From the NCBI GenBank assembly GCA_046297095.1, contig JBKCNS010000051.1, forward strand, positions 19,639 to 83,638: a DNA stretch of 64,000 nucleotides. The letters are read 5' to 3'. Both the position numbers and the translations under genes were made by a program. This DNA comes from JBBATK01 sp046297095 (GTDB lineage: Bacteria; Bacteroidota; Ignavibacteria; Kapaibacteriales; NICIL-2). Each line of letters opens with the position of its first letter. Within the stretch, counting starts at the first letter, position 1. The notes under the pieces were generated by a model. The model was not told the DNA's origin, did no database searches, and saw nothing but the letters and a program-made list of their open reading frames with translations. Positions 33,895 to 43,484 of the stretch are shown in pieces.

Positions 33895-33975
33895 AGTCAA
33901 TAATAAAGATTACACAACGCAAGTGACATGAAGATACACAGCGCTTACTCCACCACCTTGATTATGAACCAACGT

Positions 33976-36063
33976 TTAGGGAAGTACATGTATGGTTGCT
34001 GCCGTCACTGTACCGCCAATCTTCATGCGAAGCACATACACTCCGCCTGCCACTCGCTGCTGCGCGTTGTTGCGAAGATCCCATAGTAATGTGTGATCGG
34101 TGGATGCAGGTGTGCTCATCGATCGAACAAGTTCGCCGCTCATGGTGTAGATATCATACTGAGCTTCAGCGGGTGCTTGCACAGCCGTGCGAATGGTCAT
34201 GGCGCGCTGAGCCGGATTGGGCGAGCACATAAGCAGGGGCTGGTCTGTAGAGTGAATGTCCGACACCGCAATTGCTTTTTCGGTGGCAGGGCTGATATCA
34301 TAGAACGTACCGGAAGCGGATGACACCAAGCCCACGGTGCGTACAGCGTAGCGCACGGTAGCGTCCACCAAGCGCTCGTCGGTGTACGAGGTCTCGGGCC
34401 ACACGGCATCACCATTCAAGACTTGCCATGCACCTGTTCCCTCTTGACGATAGATATAATATCCCGCTATGCCGCCGCCCGAAGGCGCAGACCATGTAAG
34501 CTTCACGCCTTTCTTTGGTGTAGCCACTTGCTCTGCTTGCAATGCGGTTACCGGCGGCACCGTGCCGTAATTCATGCGCAGCGTGGGATCGCCCATAAGA
34601 GCGATGTGCACACCATGAGGATACACGCCATCGATATACGTGCCGGTGTTGTTGATGGTATTCAAATACGAGTCGCCAACTGTTTCGCCCAGACCCATGG
34701 TGTGGAAATACCAGAACGGGCGTCCGGCCCAGCAATTGGTAAGAGCACCGGGATCTACCGCGAGCGGCGCGCGAAGCAGGTTATTGGCTTTATCCCAATC
34801 ACCGAAGTAGGAACCAAACAGCATGGTGAAAATGGTTTGGAGTTTTTGTTTGGCAAATCCTGCGGAGTTACCTACACCACCACAACTTTGAAAATCGCTT
34901 CCGCCACCACCGCAACCGTACGACCATAGATATGATGCGGTGTCCAGGGTGGTCAGGTAGTCGGTTTCTTTGATGTTGGCTGCGCCCAACAACGGTGCAT
35001 AGTTCATCCATGCAGAGCGTGCAAAGGCCTCGCCGTACGAACCGAAATTATCGTCGATCAAGCCTCGAGACACTACTTTGATTCCGCCGCTCCTATACTG
35101 CAGATTACGATTGATGTATTTGCGCAGCAGAGAAATTTCCGATTGCAAGGAATCCACTTTCTTCACCGTGCCGGCCAGTGTGCTGTCCTTGTAGAACAAC
35201 CCCATGTTGTACAAGTCTACTCGGCCTAAGCGCAGATCGGTGGTGCTTGGTATAAACAGATTGTCGTAACGGCCGTCGCCGGGAAGGTTCTTTGTGTCCG
35301 GATATGCGCCCACGGTGTTTGTGGCTTCGTCCAGCCACAGTACTTCATCGGCCAAGCACGAGTAATAGGAATCGGCTGCCCATGCGCCGCTATGTTCAGG
35401 ATGCGCATCGGGCCCCACCTGATTTCTTCCCTGATACACCATACCCGAATACGGCACAGCCACACGACCCACGATGAACACCGTACCGGGCTCGCCCTGG
35501 CAGGTCTCGTACCAATCGCGAATGATTTGCTTGGTTGCCTTCACGGCGGTGGGATTAAACTTTGGCGCACGCGCTGCACTCAGCACCGTCACCATCCACC
35601 CTTCGGAAGTCATTGCGTTTTGCAAGCGGGCAATCTCCGGCGAAAGGGCCGTGTACATCACCGAGTCTGCAAGGATCAGGCAATGCCCGCGCACGGGCGC
35701 TACAGGAACTCTCAAGCCGGCCGAGGCATAGCCATAGGCATAGATTGAATCTTTAATTACCGTTTTCTCTACCGCGTATTCATAGAACACACCCGGCTCC
35801 GCCTCGGAGTCGATCCACTCTGTAGCCGTTCCCGGCAGCGTAGTCATGGGATTGAACGACGACCACGTGCGCTCCTTGCGGCCAATCACATACTCAACGG
35901 CTTTGGAATCTGCCGGCCAGCGCAAGGTGATCGTGGGCGAGGTGCCATCTTGCACAACGGTCTCTAAAAGAACCGAAACCGATTTGGGCGACTGCGCCAT
36001 CAGGGCTTGCGGAGCAGCGCTCATGGCAAGCACCATTGCGGCAACGAGTAGAATTTTATTCAT
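33976..36063 (-). CDS. T9SS-sorted secreted protein with fibronectin III domain; possible inactive gingipain-like core
   Basis: 695 residues: a signal peptide (1-23), an Fn3-like domain (about 30-115), a central alpha/beta domain, a second Fn3 domain (about 510-595; KGVKLTWSAPSGGGIAGYYIYR) and a T9SS sorting domain (SPNPAQRAMTI to the end). The centre follows the order of C25 gingipains: an IIRDWYE helix, TVFIVGRVAVPYSG, a DSYYSCL segment and LRLGRVDLYNM. At the positions expected for the catalytic His-Gly and Cys I see SYGCGGGGSDF and LFGSYFGDWD, so it is probably not an active cysteine protease. It lies 52 bases after tamB on the same strand. Confidence 0.55.
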   Translation of the reverse strand: MNKILLVAAMVLAMSAAPQALMAQSPKSVSVLLETVVQDGTSPTITLRWPADSKAVEYVIGRKERTWSSFNPMTTLPGTATEWIDSEAEPGVFYEYAVEKTVIKDSIYAYGYASAGLRVPVAPVRGHCLILADSVMYTALSPEIARLQNAMTSEGWMVTVLSAARAPKFNPTAVKATKQIIRDWYETCQGEPGTVFIVGRVAVPYSGMVYQGRNQVGPDAHPEHSGAWAADSYYSCLADEVLWLDEATNTVGAYPDTKNLPGDGRYDNLFIPSTTDLRLGRVDLYNMGLFYKDSTLAGTVKKVDSLQSEISLLRKYINRNLQYRSGGIKVVSRGLIDDNFGSYGEAFARSAWMNYAPLLGAANIKETDYLTTLDTASYLWSYGCGGGGSDFQSCGGVGNSAGFAKQKLQTIFTMLFGSYFGDWDKANNLLRAPLAVDPGALTNCWAGRPFWYFHTMGLGETVGDSYLNTINNTGTYIDGVYPHGVHIALMGDPTLRMNYGTVPPVTALQAEQVATPKKGVKLTWSAPSGGGIAGYYIYRQEGTGAWQVLNGDAVWPETSYTDERLVDATVRYAVRTVGLVSSASGTFYDISPATEKAIAVSDIHSTDQPLLMCSPNPAQRAMTIRTAVQAPAEAQYDIYTMSGELVRSMSTPASTDHTLLWDLRNNAQQRVAGGVYVLRMKIGGTVTAATIHVLP

Positions 36064-36115
36064 AGCTCTATCTGAAATAAGTGGATCAAGATTTCATTTG
36101 CAACAGACCATCGCT

Positions 36116-39100
36116 CTACGGAATACTCGCGCCTACCCGTACCTCCCATTGCTTTTGCTGACGGGAGATAGTAGAGCCCGGGTTTGTGGCTCGCATAAAC
36201 TGTGTTACCCAGTTGGCGCCGATGAATTCACCTAATGCCCAATCCAGTGTAACGGTGGGATCGGCTACCGTGCCGCCAAGAGTAACATTTGCTCCGTACA
36301 ATCCGGCAGTGATTTGAATTCGCGCTTGCGAGAAATCAGTTCCGCCACCGGAAAAATCGACATTCACATTCTTTATCACGCCGCCCTGCAATACTCTGTT
36401 GAGCAATACTCCCAGCGTTGAAGCGCCCAGCTTCGTGCCCACTGCGCCCGTGGCAGAACTTGCCGAGCCGCTTAGCTCCACTTGCGTGTAGCCGAACAAG
36501 GTAAGCAGTACAGCGTTCGTAGTGATCTCGGTTTCGCCTACATCACCGGGATGATCGTTTCCGTCGATCTCGTAGTCCATCTTGAGAATGGGCTTCTTCT
36601 TTGTTCCCGTGATATTCAAATACACTTTGTAGAACGACTTTCTATCGTTCACGATTCGCTCGTTGCTGAGCATTGCGCGCAAGTCCAGCTGCGGATTATC
36701 AATGGGGCCATTGATATTCATTTTACCGGAAGCGCGGAATGTTTCGTAGAATTTATACGTGGAGGAATTGTCCACAATAAGATCCGAGCGAAGAGAAGTT
36801 GAATCGCTGCCATAGCGAATAAAGCGCATGGCATCTTTGGGATTGTCCTGGCGCACCACGGCAAGCAACTGATCGTTGAAACCGAAGTCCATTTGCACAG
36901 ACATATTCCCGGCAATCTTTACATCCACCTCTGTACGAAGTATATCGGTAAAACTCTTGCCCAGCTTAACCGAACCTGATTGCGGCGCGGGCTCTTCGGC
37001 AGGCAGATCGCCTATGGCACTATCGCTTCGCGCAATCTTTCGCAGAGGTTCGGTCCAAACGTATTTGTTGCCGCTACGCTGATACTCGAACGTGGATGCG
37101 CGCGTGGTTTTGTTGATTGTTGGCGGAAACTTCACGTCGGCATCTTCAATCATAATAAACCCATTGAGCAGGGGCTGCTCGGGTGTTCCGTGAAAGTGCA
37201 GTTGGCGAAGTGTTTTGTTTGCGTCGTTGTCTTGCGTGGAGATAAGTGTGCGGCCGTACATGAAGTCGCTGGTGGCAGCAGTGGCCTCGCTCATCACTTG
37301 GAATTTATCGTTGCGGGTAATCTCGGCAAAGATGTCCAGCTCACGAATGCTGAATCCCCGAATGCGCATGGATCCCAGCACCAGGGCCTTGCCACCACGC
37401 AGGTCGGATTCTTCGTTGTAAATACGAAGTGAGTCCATACGCACTGTTGTATTAAGCAGACTGAGCTTTCCCTGACTGCGATAGCGCATGTTTGTGGCCG
37501 GCACGGTAAAGGTAGCGTGGTCATACTCCACCGAGCCAGTGTAGTCCACGGCATCCGGCGTGGTGCCGCCTATGTGCAGTGAAGCGCGGCCATGCCCATC
37601 AAGATTTGCAATGCCCGGCACAAAAGGTGAAACCGCTGCCAGCGACATATCATTGGCAAGAATGGTGATATCCACATTCTCGTTGTCGCGAAGCGAAGCC
37701 GCTACCGGCTGCACCGACAAATCCATTGGGAGTGCCGCGATGTTTATAGACATTATGGTGGTTGTATCGGCGGCGCTCTTGCGCACATTCGAATGAGCGG
37801 TAACATTCACGCCATCGTATCCGCCACGAATCTCTTGCACGCCAATAGCAACGTTGTTGTACCGCAGAGCAGAGAGCATGCCACCTACGGAAAATTTCGG
37901 GCAAGCATAGGCACCATCAATCATCACGCCCAGTGAATCTATGCGTCCCTTCAGCATTTGCAATGCGTCCACGGCATAAAGCTCGGGTATGCGCTGAATG
38001 GTAGCAATATCCACGCGGCGCATATACACGTGCAGGGAATCAAAACGAGTAGAGTTCACGCGACCATTCACCGTGATTCTGTCCGGCGATTGAAGCAGCT
38101 GCAGATCCAGATTGTCTATATCCACTCCGCGGGGACGCATGCTGATTGTGGCCGGATGCAACGATGCAAACGACAACGACTTTGTCCACCCTGCGTACAG
38201 AGTATCCAGCTGCATGATGAATGCTCGCGGCACAGCGCGCACGGAACCCGCTGCCACAAACGGAATGTGATTCTCGATGCGAGTTCCTACCACAAATCGT
38301 GCATCGTTACCGCTGATCTCGATGTCGGCACTGGGACGCACAAAGCGCAATCGGTTGACGCGAAACACCGAGTCGCAGCGGAAAGCAATACGCGCAACAT
38401 CTATGGTGGGGTTCGTGGTCATGTTCAACGTGCGCAAATGCAGAGACACATTGATCGGCTGGCTGAACACTTCGTCTTTGTCGATGTCCATGTTCAAGCG
38501 CTTTACGTTCGCGGTGTCTACATCGAAGGTATACATTGCCGGCGTGCCTGCTAAACGGCCGTGAATGTCGCCGCTGGCGTCCAGCCTGATGCCTTTGATA
38601 AACGGCGCTAACACTGCCGTGCCTTTTACATTCATTGCAAAACGGCAATCGAGCGTATCGTCCGGAAGTGTGTACGGCTGTATGCGCGGCGCCGATGCTG
38701 TATCGCTCTGCACGGTGCGGTATTGTGTGCGCACATACGAGTCCATGATACCCAGATGAGTAAGAAACACGAACCATGCCGTGGGAAGACGGAAGCGGCC
38801 GTCCACTTGTGCGCGCAGAAAGTCGGACTGTATGCTCACCGTGCGGTGCCGCGCGTCGGTGCGTTCTATTTGTGCTTGAATGTCGAAGGGAAACAGTGCT
38901 CCGTCCGACAGAAGAAACTCGGATACATCGGCGTTGAATTTTCCGAACAAACTATCGGGATGAAAACCCGTGAATGACGTTTGCGCAGACACACTGAGCG
39001 AGACCGGCATTTGCTTGTCGTGAAGCAGATCGGAAAGCGGAAGATGACGAGTATTCAGAATGATGTTCGCCACCGGCAGCGTTGCATCGCGGAAATCTAT

Positions 39101-40717
39101 CTCCGCATGAGCTTGCAAACCCTTGCTTAGACCATCGAAGGCAAAGGCCACACTGTCTGCGGCACTTAGGGGGAAAGCCACATCCAGCGTGTCAACTACC
39201 ACTGTGCTGTTGCTCACCGACGCGCGGCAATTCGCGCTCAGCAGGTCGTGCCCTCCGAACGACGACTCCTGCAAATCAGCTTCCACGCGGGCTGCGGCAT
39301 CGTTCATCGTAAGGCCCGAGCCCTGCACATGAATGGCTCCATTCAGCTTGCTTCCCGTGGCATAATCGTTGGTGAATGCGTAGGTGTCGAACTGCGTTAC
39401 GCGCACGTCTGCATTGTAGCGCAGCTGCTTTGCAAACTTCAACGCAATAACTCCCTTCACACCGCCAAACTCTCCGCTGATATCAATGCTCGTACCAAGG
39501 GAATCCTTCGTGCCGTAAATGTGCGACGGCCCGAACACAATGCGATCGGCAACGGTGGTTTTTGGCAGTGATAATGTGGGCAGTACGGTTGCGATATCCG
39601 AATACACTGCACGCGACGGTATTAGATCTACCGTGTAGGCAAAGGGCCTGCTGTTGGCAACGTTCTCCAGCACCAGCGAACCATGCAAATCGGTTTGTCG
39701 TGTTTGAAGATTCTCAACATCGAATCGCAGCTTGGTAAGATTGCCGGTGATGCGTGTGCTTAGGTTGAATTGATCGCGTAACGAAAATGTCTCGGGCATA
39801 AACAGGTTTATATCTCCGGCCCACAAGCCGGAGTTGCTGATCGTAAGGCGCAACGGCGCGGTCTCGATGCCCGGATTTGCATCGTACACATGAATATCAT
39901 CCACCGAGCCGTAGAGCGTCAGCGATGATTGGGGAGTGCGAACGTGCATGTGCAGAATATTCACCGAGTTTGAGTCTAAGGCAACAGAACCATGCATGGA
40001 ACTCACCTGCAGGCCGCATACTTTTTCCCGCGCACTCAATTCGTCGATACTCAGGGCAAAGGCATTAGCGGCAAGGTTGCCGGATGCGCTCATGCGAAGG
40101 TTCAGTGAATCGAAAAAGGCGTGTGTGGCGTTGAAGCGATCTGTGCGTGAGAGATTGTGGACGGAATCCCACACGGTAACACGAGCAGAGTTTAGGACAA
40201 ATGCACGAACAGCTATATCCCAACTAAAAGGACTGCTTGTGGTGTCGGCTTTTGGCTTGAATACATGAGCTACATTCCAGGTGCTGTCTGCACGGGAGCG
40301 AAGCACTCGTATGTTCGGCCGGTCCAGTATGATGCTGCGCACCACGATATGCCGGATAAGCAGCGGCTCCAGTTCGTAGGCAACACGTAACGAACGAGCG
40401 GAAAGCACGGTGTCTCCGCGCGTGGTAAGCGAAACGGAATCGAGCTCAATTCCCCGGAACAAATTGAAACGGACGGCACCGAAACTCAAACGAGCTTCCA
40501 GTTGATCGGAAAGTATAGTGGTAAGCTGCCCCGCAGCCCAGCGGTGAAACCACTCGGTTTGCACCACGATATAGCCACTCACACCCAGCACAAACATCAG
40601 CGAGAAAACGCCAATGATGCCCCACATGATCCAACGAAAAAGCAAACGAAGGAAGGTGGCCGGCGCGCGAAGACTCCGGGCTGCCGGACCGAGGAATTCG
40701 TATTTGCCAATGTTCAT
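36116..40717 (-). CDS. tamB: TamB-like inner-membrane/periplasm bridge protein
   Basis: 1533 residues: a single N-terminal membrane helix (about 27-53, WGIIGVFSLMFVLGVSGYIVV), more than a thousand residues of repeated amphipathic beta strands, and a C-terminal DUF490/TamB domain (NAVLLTLFGYTQV, ASTLGVLLNRVLQGGVIKNVNVD, TLGGTVADPTVTLDW). TamB and its AsmA-like relatives form long grooves thought to carry phospholipids to the outer membrane; together with an Omp85 partner they also help outer-membrane protein assembly. The Omp85 partner (TamA-like) is not in the window. Length is typical for the group. Confidence 0.88.
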   Translation of the reverse strand: MNIGKYEFLGPAARSLRAPATFLRLLFRWIMWGIIGVFSLMFVLGVSGYIVVQTEWFHRWAAGQLTTILSDQLEARLSFGAVRFNLFRGIELDSVSLTTRGDTVLSARSLRVAYELEPLLIRHIVVRSIILDRPNIRVLRSRADSTWNVAHVFKPKADTTSSPFSWDIAVRAFVLNSARVTVWDSVHNLSRTDRFNATHAFFDSLNLRMSASGNLAANAFALSIDELSAREKVCGLQVSSMHGSVALDSNSVNILHMHVRTPQSSLTLYGSVDDIHVYDANPGIETAPLRLTISNSGLWAGDINLFMPETFSLRDQFNLSTRITGNLTKLRFDVENLQTRQTDLHGSLVLENVANSRPFAYTVDLIPSRAVYSDIATVLPTLSLPKTTVADRIVFGPSHIYGTKDSLGTSIDISGEFGGVKGVIALKFAKQLRYNADVRVTQFDTYAFTNDYATGSKLNGAIHVQGSGLTMNDAAARVEADLQESSFGGHDLLSANCRASVSNSTVVVDTLDVAFPLSAADSVAFAFDGLSKGLQAHAEIDFRDATLPVANIILNTRHLPLSDLLHDKQMPVSLSVSAQTSFTGFHPDSLFGKFNADVSEFLLSDGALFPFDIQAQIERTDARHRTVSIQSDFLRAQVDGRFRLPTAWFVFLTHLGIMDSYVRTQYRTVQSDTASAPRIQPYTLPDDTLDCRFAMNVKGTAVLAPFIKGIRLDASGDIHGRLAGTPAMYTFDVDTANVKRLNMDIDKDEVFSQPINVSLHLRTLNMTTNPTIDVARIAFRCDSVFRVNRLRFVRPSADIEISGNDARFVVGTRIENHIPFVAAGSVRAVPRAFIMQLDTLYAGWTKSLSFASLHPATISMRPRGVDIDNLDLQLLQSPDRITVNGRVNSTRFDSLHVYMRRVDIATIQRIPELYAVDALQMLKGRIDSLGVMIDGAYACPKFSVGGMLSALRYNNVAIGVQEIRGGYDGVNVTAHSNVRKSAADTTTIMSINIAALPMDLSVQPVAASLRDNENVDITILANDMSLAAVSPFVPGIANLDGHGRASLHIGGTTPDAVDYTGSVEYDHATFTVPATNMRYRSQGKLSLLNTTVRMDSLRIYNEESDLRGGKALVLGSMRIRGFSIRELDIFAEITRNDKFQVMSEATAATSDFMYGRTLISTQDNDANKTLRQLHFHGTPEQPLLNGFIMIEDADVKFPPTINKTTRASTFEYQRSGNKYVWTEPLRKIARSDSAIGDLPAEEPAPQSGSVKLGKSFTDILRTEVDVKIAGNMSVQMDFGFNDQLLAVVRQDNPKDAMRFIRYGSDSTSLRSDLIVDNSSTYKFYETFRASGKMNINGPIDNPQLDLRAMLSNERIVNDRKSFYKVYLNITGTKKKPILKMDYEIDGNDHPGDVGETEITTNAVLLTLFGYTQVELSGSASSATGAVGTKLGASTLGVLLNRVLQGGVIKNVNVDFSGGGTDFSQARIQITAGLYGANVTLGGTVADPTVTLDWALGEFIGANWVTQFMRATNPGSTISRQQKQWEVRVGASIP

Positions 40718-40959
40718 GATCTACCTTCCGATGAACCAATATCACGCGCAATGCGGAGCTGCGGCGCTTGCGGGCAGTGATTTCGCGGGCAATATACACA
40801 CCGCGCACGGGGCAATCGAGGCCGGGTTGTGTGGTGAAAGGATACTAAAGCACTGCCAATCACTCACACGCGGCAGCAAAGAGAGTATTGTAGAGAGGGA
40901 GTGGACGAAGGAGAAGGTGGAGAAGAGTACGCAGAAGATAGTGCAGACTACCTTCAGCA

Positions 40960-41787
40960 CTACTCCATATACCAGAGTTTACGAGGCTTGCGGCTTGACG
41001 CGGGTTTCTTGAAGACCGTATCACGAATGATAATGGTATCGCGCTGCACTACTACCTGCTGTGCGGGTGCGGGCTTGAGCTTAGCTTCAAGCGAACCGGG
41101 AGCATCGTATTGCACTGCTTTGCCATCCGTGCTTGGCACCGCGCTCTTGTGCATAGAGCGATAGGTTAAAAATCCTGCCACGGCAAGAAGCACACAGCAT
41201 ATCACGGCAATGGCAAATAGCGGTACCAGGCGCGAGATTGTTCGCTGTTGAGTTTGCAGTAGTTCCCGCTGGCGCAACGAGAGAGCATCTTCCGCCGGAA
41301 CAAATTGGCGTGCGCGAAGCTCATGCAAAGCAGGCAATGCATACACGCGCTCGGCAGATACGGAAAGCCCCAAGAGCTCACTGGGTGTTTGCAGCAGGGC
41401 ATCGATTTCCAGCGCAGCGTTGTCGCTTTCGTTTGCAGCAGCCGAATACACCACGCCGGCCACAGCCGAGGCTCGCACATGGCGCTTGGGATCGGTGATA
41501 ATCGTTACAAGTTTGCGGGCGTGAAGATCGCGCATCAGCGTGAAAAACTCGAGCACCTCTTGATGAGCGTTCGGCTTGATCCCGAACAGCAACCACGACG
41601 ATCGGTTATTCCACTGCGGAATAAACATGTGGTAGCGCCCCGGAGCGGAGCCTATTACCTCTTGCCAATTCTGCATCTCGGCTTCACGTGTTTCCGTAGC
41701 ACAACTGAGCACATATTCCACCATGGTCAGCGAGCCGCGCTCGGTGAGCAAGGTAATAAGTTGCCGTTGTCGTTGCGAAAAAGACAT
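40960..41787 (-). CDS. Single-pass membrane protein of unknown function
   Basis: About 275 residues from the ATG at 41787 (the longer frame would start at a TTG, 41817). The first about 195 residues are soluble and begin with a short helical, possibly winged-helix-like stretch (QRQRQLITLLTERGSLTMVEYVL). A membrane helix lies at about 198-220 (LFAIAVICCVLLAVAGFL), followed by a 55-residue basic tail with a short duplicated pattern (RDTIIIRDTVF). No family recognised. The gene lies 56 bases after clpS on the same strand. Confidence 0.6.
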   Translation of the reverse strand: MSFSQRQRQLITLLTERGSLTMVEYVLSCATETREAEMQNWQEVIGSAPGRYHMFIPQWNNRSSWLLFGIKPNAHQEVLEFFTLMRDLHARKLVTIITDPKRHVRASAVAGVVYSAAANESDNAALEIDALLQTPSELLGLSVSAERVYALPALHELRARQFVPAEDALSLRQRELLQTQQRTISRLVPLFAIAVICCVLLAVAGFLTYRSMHKSAVPSTDGKAVQYDAPGSLEAKLKPAPAQQVVVQRDTIIIRDTVFKKPASSRKPRKLWYME

Positions 41788-41843
41788 GAGTGACCGGGGG
41801 CGAAAAATGCCGTGCAATACTAAAGGTGTACCGAAACAGACGA

Positions 41844-42128
41844 TCAGAATTCTATGTTGGTTCTAAGCGCAATCTCTTCCAAGATTGTACTTACCTGTAA
41901 ACATCGGGCCAAATCTCCCGAATAGACGATCGACTGTCCGCTCAAATGCACTTCCATGGTGTGGCGCTCTGCCCTATCCCGCGAACACTTTGTGGCTTTC
42001 ATTATCTGCTCAATAACCTCGTCGAACGTATGCCATTCGTCGTTAAACAGAATACACTTAGCCGATAGTGTGTCGGTTGTTAGGTCCTCAACCGCCAGTT
42101 CCGGCGTTTCTACGGTGTCACTGCTCAT
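41844..42128 (-). CDS. clpS: ClpS adaptor for the ClpAP/ClpCP protease
   Basis: 94 residues from the ATG at 42128. It has the ClpS core: ILFNDEWHTFDEVIEQIMKATKCS, then AERHTMEVHLSGQSIV, matching the N-end-rule binding pocket (acidic ND/E pair, H in the VH-G turn). ClpS hands substrates with bulky N-terminal residues to the AAA+ protease partner. The frame is open to 42221, but those residues do not resemble the family and lie in the promoter region of the divergent CADD-like gene. Confidence 0.85.
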   Translation of the reverse strand: MSSDTVETPELAVEDLTTDTLSAKCILFNDEWHTFDEVIEQIMKATKCSRDRAERHTMEVHLSGQSIVYSGDLARCLQVSTILEEIALRTNIEF

Positions 42129-42166
42129 ACCAAGGCTTTGAACCAAATACCACTGTGTGGAAAAAC

Positions 42167-42199
42167 TTGCGACGAAAATAGGAAATGTCTGTAGTTTTG
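42167..42199 (+). promoter_or_regulatory. Bacteroidota-type promoter of the CADD-like gene
   Basis: TTG at 42167-42169 and TAGTTTTG at 42192-42199, 22 bases apart, match the TTG/TAnnTTTG consensus. Transcription would begin near 42205, about 60 bases before the ATG. Confidence 0.55.
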
Positions 42200-42267
42200 C
42201 CTCCCATTCAAGGGCAATCAATTAGTTTTTCTTTTCTCTTTGAACGATTTTTCGAAGGAGTACCGGT

Positions 42268-42948
42268 ATGACAGATAAAGAGTTTCTCGACAAGCTCGAT
42301 GCCATTATCAACGAGCGTCACATGCTTCAGCATCCCTTCTATCAGATGTGGAATCACGGAACGCTGACCAAGGACATGCTCCGCGAATACGCGCAAGAGT
42401 ATTATCATCAGGTGTTTCACTTCCCCACGTATGTGAGTGCCACGCACGCTGCATGCGCCGACGATATGGAAGCGCGCCAGATGCTTCTGGAAAACCTCAT
42501 GGAAGAAGAGCATGGAGCTTCGAACCACCCGGCTTTGTGGCGTCGCTTCGGCGGTTCGCTTGGCCTAAGCGAAGAGGAAATGCAGAATCGTGAGTATCTG
42601 CCGCACACCAAGGAGTCGGTTCGTATTCTCAAAACGCTCTCTCGCAACGAGAATCCCGCTGTGGGCCTTGCTGCGCTGTATGCGTACGAGTCTCAGATTC
42701 CCGAAGTTTCAACCACGAAGATTGAAGGCCTGAAGAAGAATTACAACATGGACAGCGAAGATGCTTTGGTATTCTTTGAAGTTCACGAGCATGCCGACGA
42801 GATTCACCGCCAGGTAACTCGCGACGCTCTTGTTCGCATCTGCCGCACGGAAGAGCAGCAAATCCTTGCACTGGATGCGGCTCGCGAAGGTGCCGATGCT
42901 ATCAATCTGCTGCTCGATGGTGTGTACGAGAAATGGTGCTCGAACTAA
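42268..42948 (+). CDS. CADD-family (PqqC/TenA-like) putative p-aminobenzoate synthase
   Basis: 226 residues of the haem-oxygenase-like di-metal fold. It aligns with Chlamydia CADD with a one-residue offset at all metal ligands: E80, H87, E141, H173, D177 and H180 (segments MEEEHGASNHPALW, YAYESQIPEV, HEHADEIH), and K151 matches the conserved active-site lysine. CADD supplies p-aminobenzoate for folate from one of its own tyrosines; a tyrosine close to the expected place is Y25 (HPFYQMW). A strong ribosome binding site (AAGGAG, 7 bases) and a Bacteroidota-type promoter precede it, and a terminator follows, so it is a single-gene unit. Confidence 0.82.
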   Translation: MTDKEFLDKLDAIINERHMLQHPFYQMWNHGTLTKDMLREYAQEYYHQVFHFPTYVSATHAACADDMEARQMLLENLMEEEHGASNHPALWRRFGGSLGLSEEEMQNREYLPHTKESVRILKTLSRNENPAVGLAALYAYESQIPEVSTTKIEGLKKNYNMDSEDALVFFEVHEHADEIHRQVTRDALVRICRTEEQQILALDAAREGADAINLLLDGVYEKWCSN

Positions 42949-43003
42949 GCTTGAACTAAGCTCGAAAAAAGCTCGCACTAGATTCCTGCAATGAGACGTT
43001 TTT

Positions 43004-43040
43004 AACGCCGTCCAACTTCGTTGGTGCGGCGTTTTTTTTT
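43004..43040 (+). terminator. Strong intrinsic terminator after the CADD-like gene
   Basis: AACGCCG (43004-43010) pairs with CGGCGTT (43027-43033), with an inner CCAAC/TTGG extension, followed by a run of nine to ten T. Confidence 0.9.
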
Positions 43041-43328
43041 GTCCGCGTTTTTTTTGCTTCCCTTCCTCTCCGCATACTCCTTCCCCGAGTTACCACATCC
43101 CATTAGCTGAACATGTTTTGGTGGAAAAAACCCGGCCGGGCGCGAATGTCCAATCGCAAAAACCTTAATACGGACATATCAATCAGCATAGATTTTTCTC
43201 GAAAAAACTGACTTTAAAGCTATTCCGTAGCTGTTTTTTTGAAAAATAAGGCCAATTCGCATACTCAAAATTCATTCTTCGGGTACGTATTTCCGGGGCG
43301 TTAAGATCAATGAATGCAGAATGAAAAG

Positions 43329-43484
43329 TAACATCTTCGTGTTATAGCGCAGGGGCGTTCATCCCTGTGAACGAAATGCGGGATCAGTCTACCTCTAGGG
43401 TTTCACGGCAGAAGGTACCCACATGTTTTCATCTTTACCCGGGCAGGAGCAGAGCGTTCCAATCGGCCCGGTGTATCTGCTGTA
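43329..43484 (+). other. Candidate structured RNA in the gap before the ECF-like sigma gene
   Basis: The 560-base gap 43041-43602 has no convincing gene. Its first half (to about 43320) is AT-rich. From 43329 pairing potential is dense: TAACA/TGTTA (43329-43333 with 43340-43344); CAGGG/CCCTG (43350-43354 with 43363-43367), which competes with CGTTCA/TGAACG (43356-43361 with 43368-43373); a long-range 8-pair stem (43405-43412 with 43476-43483, one G-U) enclosing CCGGGC/GCCCGG (43439-43444 with 43466-43471). I do not recognise a known riboswitch, 6S, SRP, tmRNA or RNase P signature. It could be the leader of the sigma gene or a separate small RNA. Confidence 0.4.

Noticed and set aside
43350..43373. 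H-type pseudoknot
   Set aside because: The two stems interlock, but zero bases remain to cross the first stem, so both cannot form together; treated as alternative hairpins.
43329..43484. 6S, tmRNA, SRP or RNase P RNA
   Set aside because: None of the short conserved signatures of these RNAs that I know is visible.
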